Below are positions 61,901 to 64,000 of a DNA stretch of 64,000 nucleotides, in pieces; within the stretch, counting starts at the first letter, position 1, and the number at the start of each line of letters is the position of its first letter. The notes beneath the pieces are model-generated. The model ran no database searches. It saw only the letters and a list, made by a program, of their open reading frames with translations, and was not told where the DNA came from. This DNA comes from Sphingobacterium faecale (lineage in GTDB: Bacteria > Bacteroidota > Bacteroidia > Sphingobacteriales > Sphingobacteriaceae): positions 186,001-250,000 of the forward strand of contig NZ_JAERTY010000003.1 in NCBI RefSeq assembly GCF_016746095.1, read 5' to 3'. The position numbers were made by a program, and so were the translations under genes.

Positions 61901-63397
61901 CTAAAGAATTACACTTTCAGTATATTTATTCCCATTAGAATCGATTGCCTCAACCTTAATAGTCACACCTTTTGTTACCGTTGGTTTATAGTAAAACATG
62001 TGATCATTATAGGCTTCTGGTTCGGCAGATGGTCGGTGCGCGGGTTTATCGTCTCCAAAATAGGCATCATAAGCATCCCTATCCATTTCGAACCTTAGGT
62101 TTTCTGTTAATGTGGTTTTGTAAACTCCATTCTCATATACTTTGACAGTCCAGTCGGTATGCCACGCAAAAACATTGACTATAATCCCATCTTTTCTTGA
62201 TTCAGTAACGGCCTGTCCCGGTTTATAGATCTTGATCTGATAGTCTTTCGTTTGGTCTGTTCCTTTATAATACCAATTTTTAATCTTGTTACCTTCTATC
62301 TCGTATACCGCATAACCGCGAGGACTACCATCATTACACAAGTAATTCCAAAAAGCCCCCATCACCGATCCCAAATTATTCTCTTCGATATTCTGGTTGA
62401 TTGTAGTCATGCGGTTATTGTGAAGATGACCAGTCAAGATACGGACTTTATATCCCTCCAAAAGTTTATAAAGCTCTTCCTTATTGCTCGTTCCGAGGTT
62501 AGGACGGTCTCTTCTTGACGTATAGATATGGGTTCCTAGAATGATTAACTTGTCTTTACTTACATGTCTCAAATCCTCTTTCAACCAGTCTAATTGATTC
62601 TGCGTAATATGTGCACTGTAATCACTATGTCCATTATAGTTCACATTGTCCAACACTATAAAGTGACAGTCTCCAATATTATATGAATAGTAAGTGGGTC
62701 CAAAATTAGACTCAAACTGATAAGCTGCTCTAGAATCATTCCCTATTACTGTACGATCATGATCATGATTACCAATTACCTGAAACAAGGGTATTTCCAA
62801 GCGCTTCATCTCATTTGCATATTCCGTGAAATAGGTCATATTGTCCCATACAAGGTCTCCTAATGAGATACCGTACACGGGTGATTCTGATTTCATGGTC
62901 TTTACATAATCCCTAATCAATGGCACCTCTGTCTGACGTAACCAATTCAATTCTACAGATTGACCGATCTGCACATCAGCCAAAGCTAACAATTGAAATT
63001 TATTTACGATTGCCTGTTTTTTCAACGCAAAATCTTTTCGTAAAACCTTGGTACGATCTGTACCAAGCTCTTGATATATTTTGGGTAACCCATTTTCCAA
63101 AGGGATCGCATAATCTGCAGGTATAGATACAAATACAAATTTAGCAAGCTTATCGGCTTTTAATTGATAAATTCCCTCTGCATCAGTAATGACCGTACTG
63201 TAACCATCACTTACTACTGCACCAACAACTGGGTTATTGCCGTCCATAAGTTTGCCTACGAGATTTATCCCCTCCTTTATAGTTATATCAGAAGGCTCCT
63301 CTGGAGATGGGTTTCTCACCAATCGCTCATCTTCACTACAGCCAACAAAGAAAAGCAGACTTATTACTAATAACTTGAACAATATTTTATGTGTCAT
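61901..63397 (-). CDS. Lipoprotein metallophosphoesterase with N- and C-terminal beta domains
   Basis: The 498-residue protein has a lipoprotein signal with lipobox FFVGC (C20). A carboxypeptidase-like N-domain (MetallophosN type, about 45-125) is followed by the calcineurin-like phosphoesterase core. Its motifs are ADVQIG (D141; the usual His is Gln143), SLGDLVWD (D181), IGNHDHD (N210, H211), LGTHIY and LTGHLHNNR. A C-terminal beta domain (from about 350) closes it. The substrate is unknown. It follows the SusD gene by 30 bp, so it belongs to a SusCD-type operon and probably frees phosphate from a surface-bound substrate. Confidence 0.88.
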   Translation of the reverse strand: MTHKILFKLLVISLLFFVGCSEDERLVRNPSPEEPSDITIKEGINLVGKLMDGNNPVVGAVVSDGYSTVITDAEGIYQLKADKLAKFVFVSIPADYAIPLENGLPKIYQELGTDRTKVLRKDFALKKQAIVNKFQLLALADVQIGQSVELNWLRQTEVPLIRDYVKTMKSESPVYGISLGDLVWDNMTYFTEYANEMKRLEIPLFQVIGNHDHDRTVIGNDSRAAYQFESNFGPTYYSYNIGDCHFIVLDNVNYNGHSDYSAHITQNQLDWLKEDLRHVSKDKLIILGTHIYTSRRDRPNLGTSNKEELYKLLEGYKVRILTGHLHNNRMTTINQNIEENNLGSVMGAFWNYLCNDGSPRGYAVYEIEGNKIKNWYYKGTDQTKDYQIKIYKPGQAVTESRKDGIIVNVFAWHTDWTVKVYENGVYKTTLTENLRFEMDRDAYDAYFGDDKPAHRPSAEPEAYNDHMFYYKPTVTKGVTIKVEAIDSNGNKYTESVIL

Positions 63398-63427
63398 AAT
63401 TATTTACTTTACCATTAAATTGATTGA

Positions 63428-64000
63428 CTATTTTCCTTTACCACCATATCCTGGATTGGGATTTAAAAGATTATTCGCAGAAATAGCGGAGTATGGGATC
63501 GGGAATCTATTTCTTGTGACATCAGTTGGTTCATGATCCCACCATTTTTCTCCTGTAAATGCTCCCCAACGAATGAGGTCTGTACGCCGACGTCCTTCTC
63601 CCAAAAATTCAATAAGCCATTCGTCCAACATCCTGTATTTATCCAAGTTGCTTGCAGTTACTGGATCTGGATCCATTCCATTAACGAAATTTCTCTTCCT
63701 TACGGCATTGATTAAATCCGCACCACCTTTTGTATCACCTCCGCGTAATTTACACTCTGCCAACATGTAATAGACTTCTGTAAGACGAATAACAGGACAA
63801 TCTGGATCAAACTGCAAGGCTTGATCGGCAAGATTAGGTTGTGGTACTTTCACCAGCCGGACCCCACTATTCTCCTCCCCTACCTGAATACTCGAAGGCA
63901 GTTTCGAAATGTCCCCCCCGTATTTCGAGTTGAGTTCTTTGAATGGAGCAACGATATCTATGAAATTCAAGATCTGACCTTGATAAGCCTTGGTCCCTTT
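63428..64000 (-). CDS. SusD/RagB-family lipoprotein, C-terminal part (cut by window edge)
   Basis: The frame is open to the right edge. The visible 191 residues are the C-terminal half of a SusD/RagB protein: PVIRLTEVYYMLAECKLRGG, then VNAVRKRNF, DEWLIEFLGEGRRRTDLIRW, and RFPIPYSAISANNLLNPNPGYGG. The last motif is the family end. SusD proteins capture ligands at the surface for a SusC channel, which should lie outside the window to the right. The TTG at 63970 is internal, not the start. Confidence 0.92.
   Translation of the reverse strand, partial: KGTKAYQGQILNFIDIVAPFKELNSKYGGDISKLPSSIQVGEENSGVRLVKVPQPNLADQALQFDPDCPVIRLTEVYYMLAECKLRGGDTKGGADLINAVRKRNFVNGMDPDPVTASNLDKYRMLDEWLIEFLGEGRRRTDLIRWGAFTGEKWWDHEPTDVTRNRFPIPYSAISANNLLNPNPGYGGKGK

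Overview
The window comes from a Bacteroidota chromosome, most likely Sphingobacteriaceae and Sphingobacterium-like. The evidence is Oar-type and SusC-type TonB-dependent receptors, a SusD lipoprotein, a DUF4836 protein, a Gre-like protein of the type Bacteroidota databases misname, lipoboxes typical of the phylum, and promoters of the TTTG-N19-TAnnTTTG type. The clearest such promoter is in front of the tRNA-Ser gene. I see no insertion sequence, CRISPR array or rRNA gene. Most of the window is ordinary core and envelope genome. One accessory-looking stretch lies at about 53.6-60.0 kb. Layout: 1-4.7 kb holds a GH92 mannosidase cut by the left edge, a quinone reductase and an outer-membrane barrel protein, all on the minus strand. 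4.8-7.3 kb holds ferritin, a small conserved protein, the ribosome hibernation factor and XerC. 7.5-10.1 kb is a copper-type P-ATPase with four N-terminal metal-binding modules. 10.5-14 kb holds DUF72, VOC, methyltransferase and HAD proteins. 14-18 kb is a three-gene envelope operon around a DUF4836 protein. 18.3-22.7 kb holds a 5'-nucleotidase split into two genes in swapped order, an MFS transporter, RecR and a LOG-family protein. 22.7-31.5 kb has two large TonB receptors, MgtC, a lipoprotein and an exported superoxide dismutase. 31.5-32.1 kb is a decayed ECF sigma factor gene. 32.1-39.4 kb is a six-gene signalling operon: two multidomain histidine kinases, two single receivers, CheR and CheB, with no CheA, CheW or chemoreceptor. 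39.4-45.2 kb holds a Gre-like protein, a LEA-like lipoprotein, FolD, LepA, class II aldolase and an ArsC/Spx-like protein. 45.2-53.3 kb holds an M1 peptidase, a class A beta-lactamase fold protein, a CBM9-like protein with a sugar-kinase-like protein, a CorC/HlyC protein, thioredoxin and a GH25 lysozyme. 53.5 kb is tRNA-Ser(UGA). 53.7-57.6 kb holds an ABM protein, small unknowns, and a three-gene unknown cassette divergent from an XRE regulator and flanked by AGTCCG-containing repeats. 58-59.8 kb holds an exported isochorismatase-like protein with altered triad residues and a secreted unknown, divergent from a MerR regulator across two matching palindromes. 60-64 kb holds an exported M28 peptidase, a lipoprotein phosphoesterase and a SusD cut by the right edge. 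The two candidates for something undescribed are the CheR/CheB-hybrid-kinase operon, a methylation-tuned phosphorelay with no obvious receptor, and the unknown cassette at 54.8-57.6 kb. Function calls rest on motifs read by eye; no database search was run.
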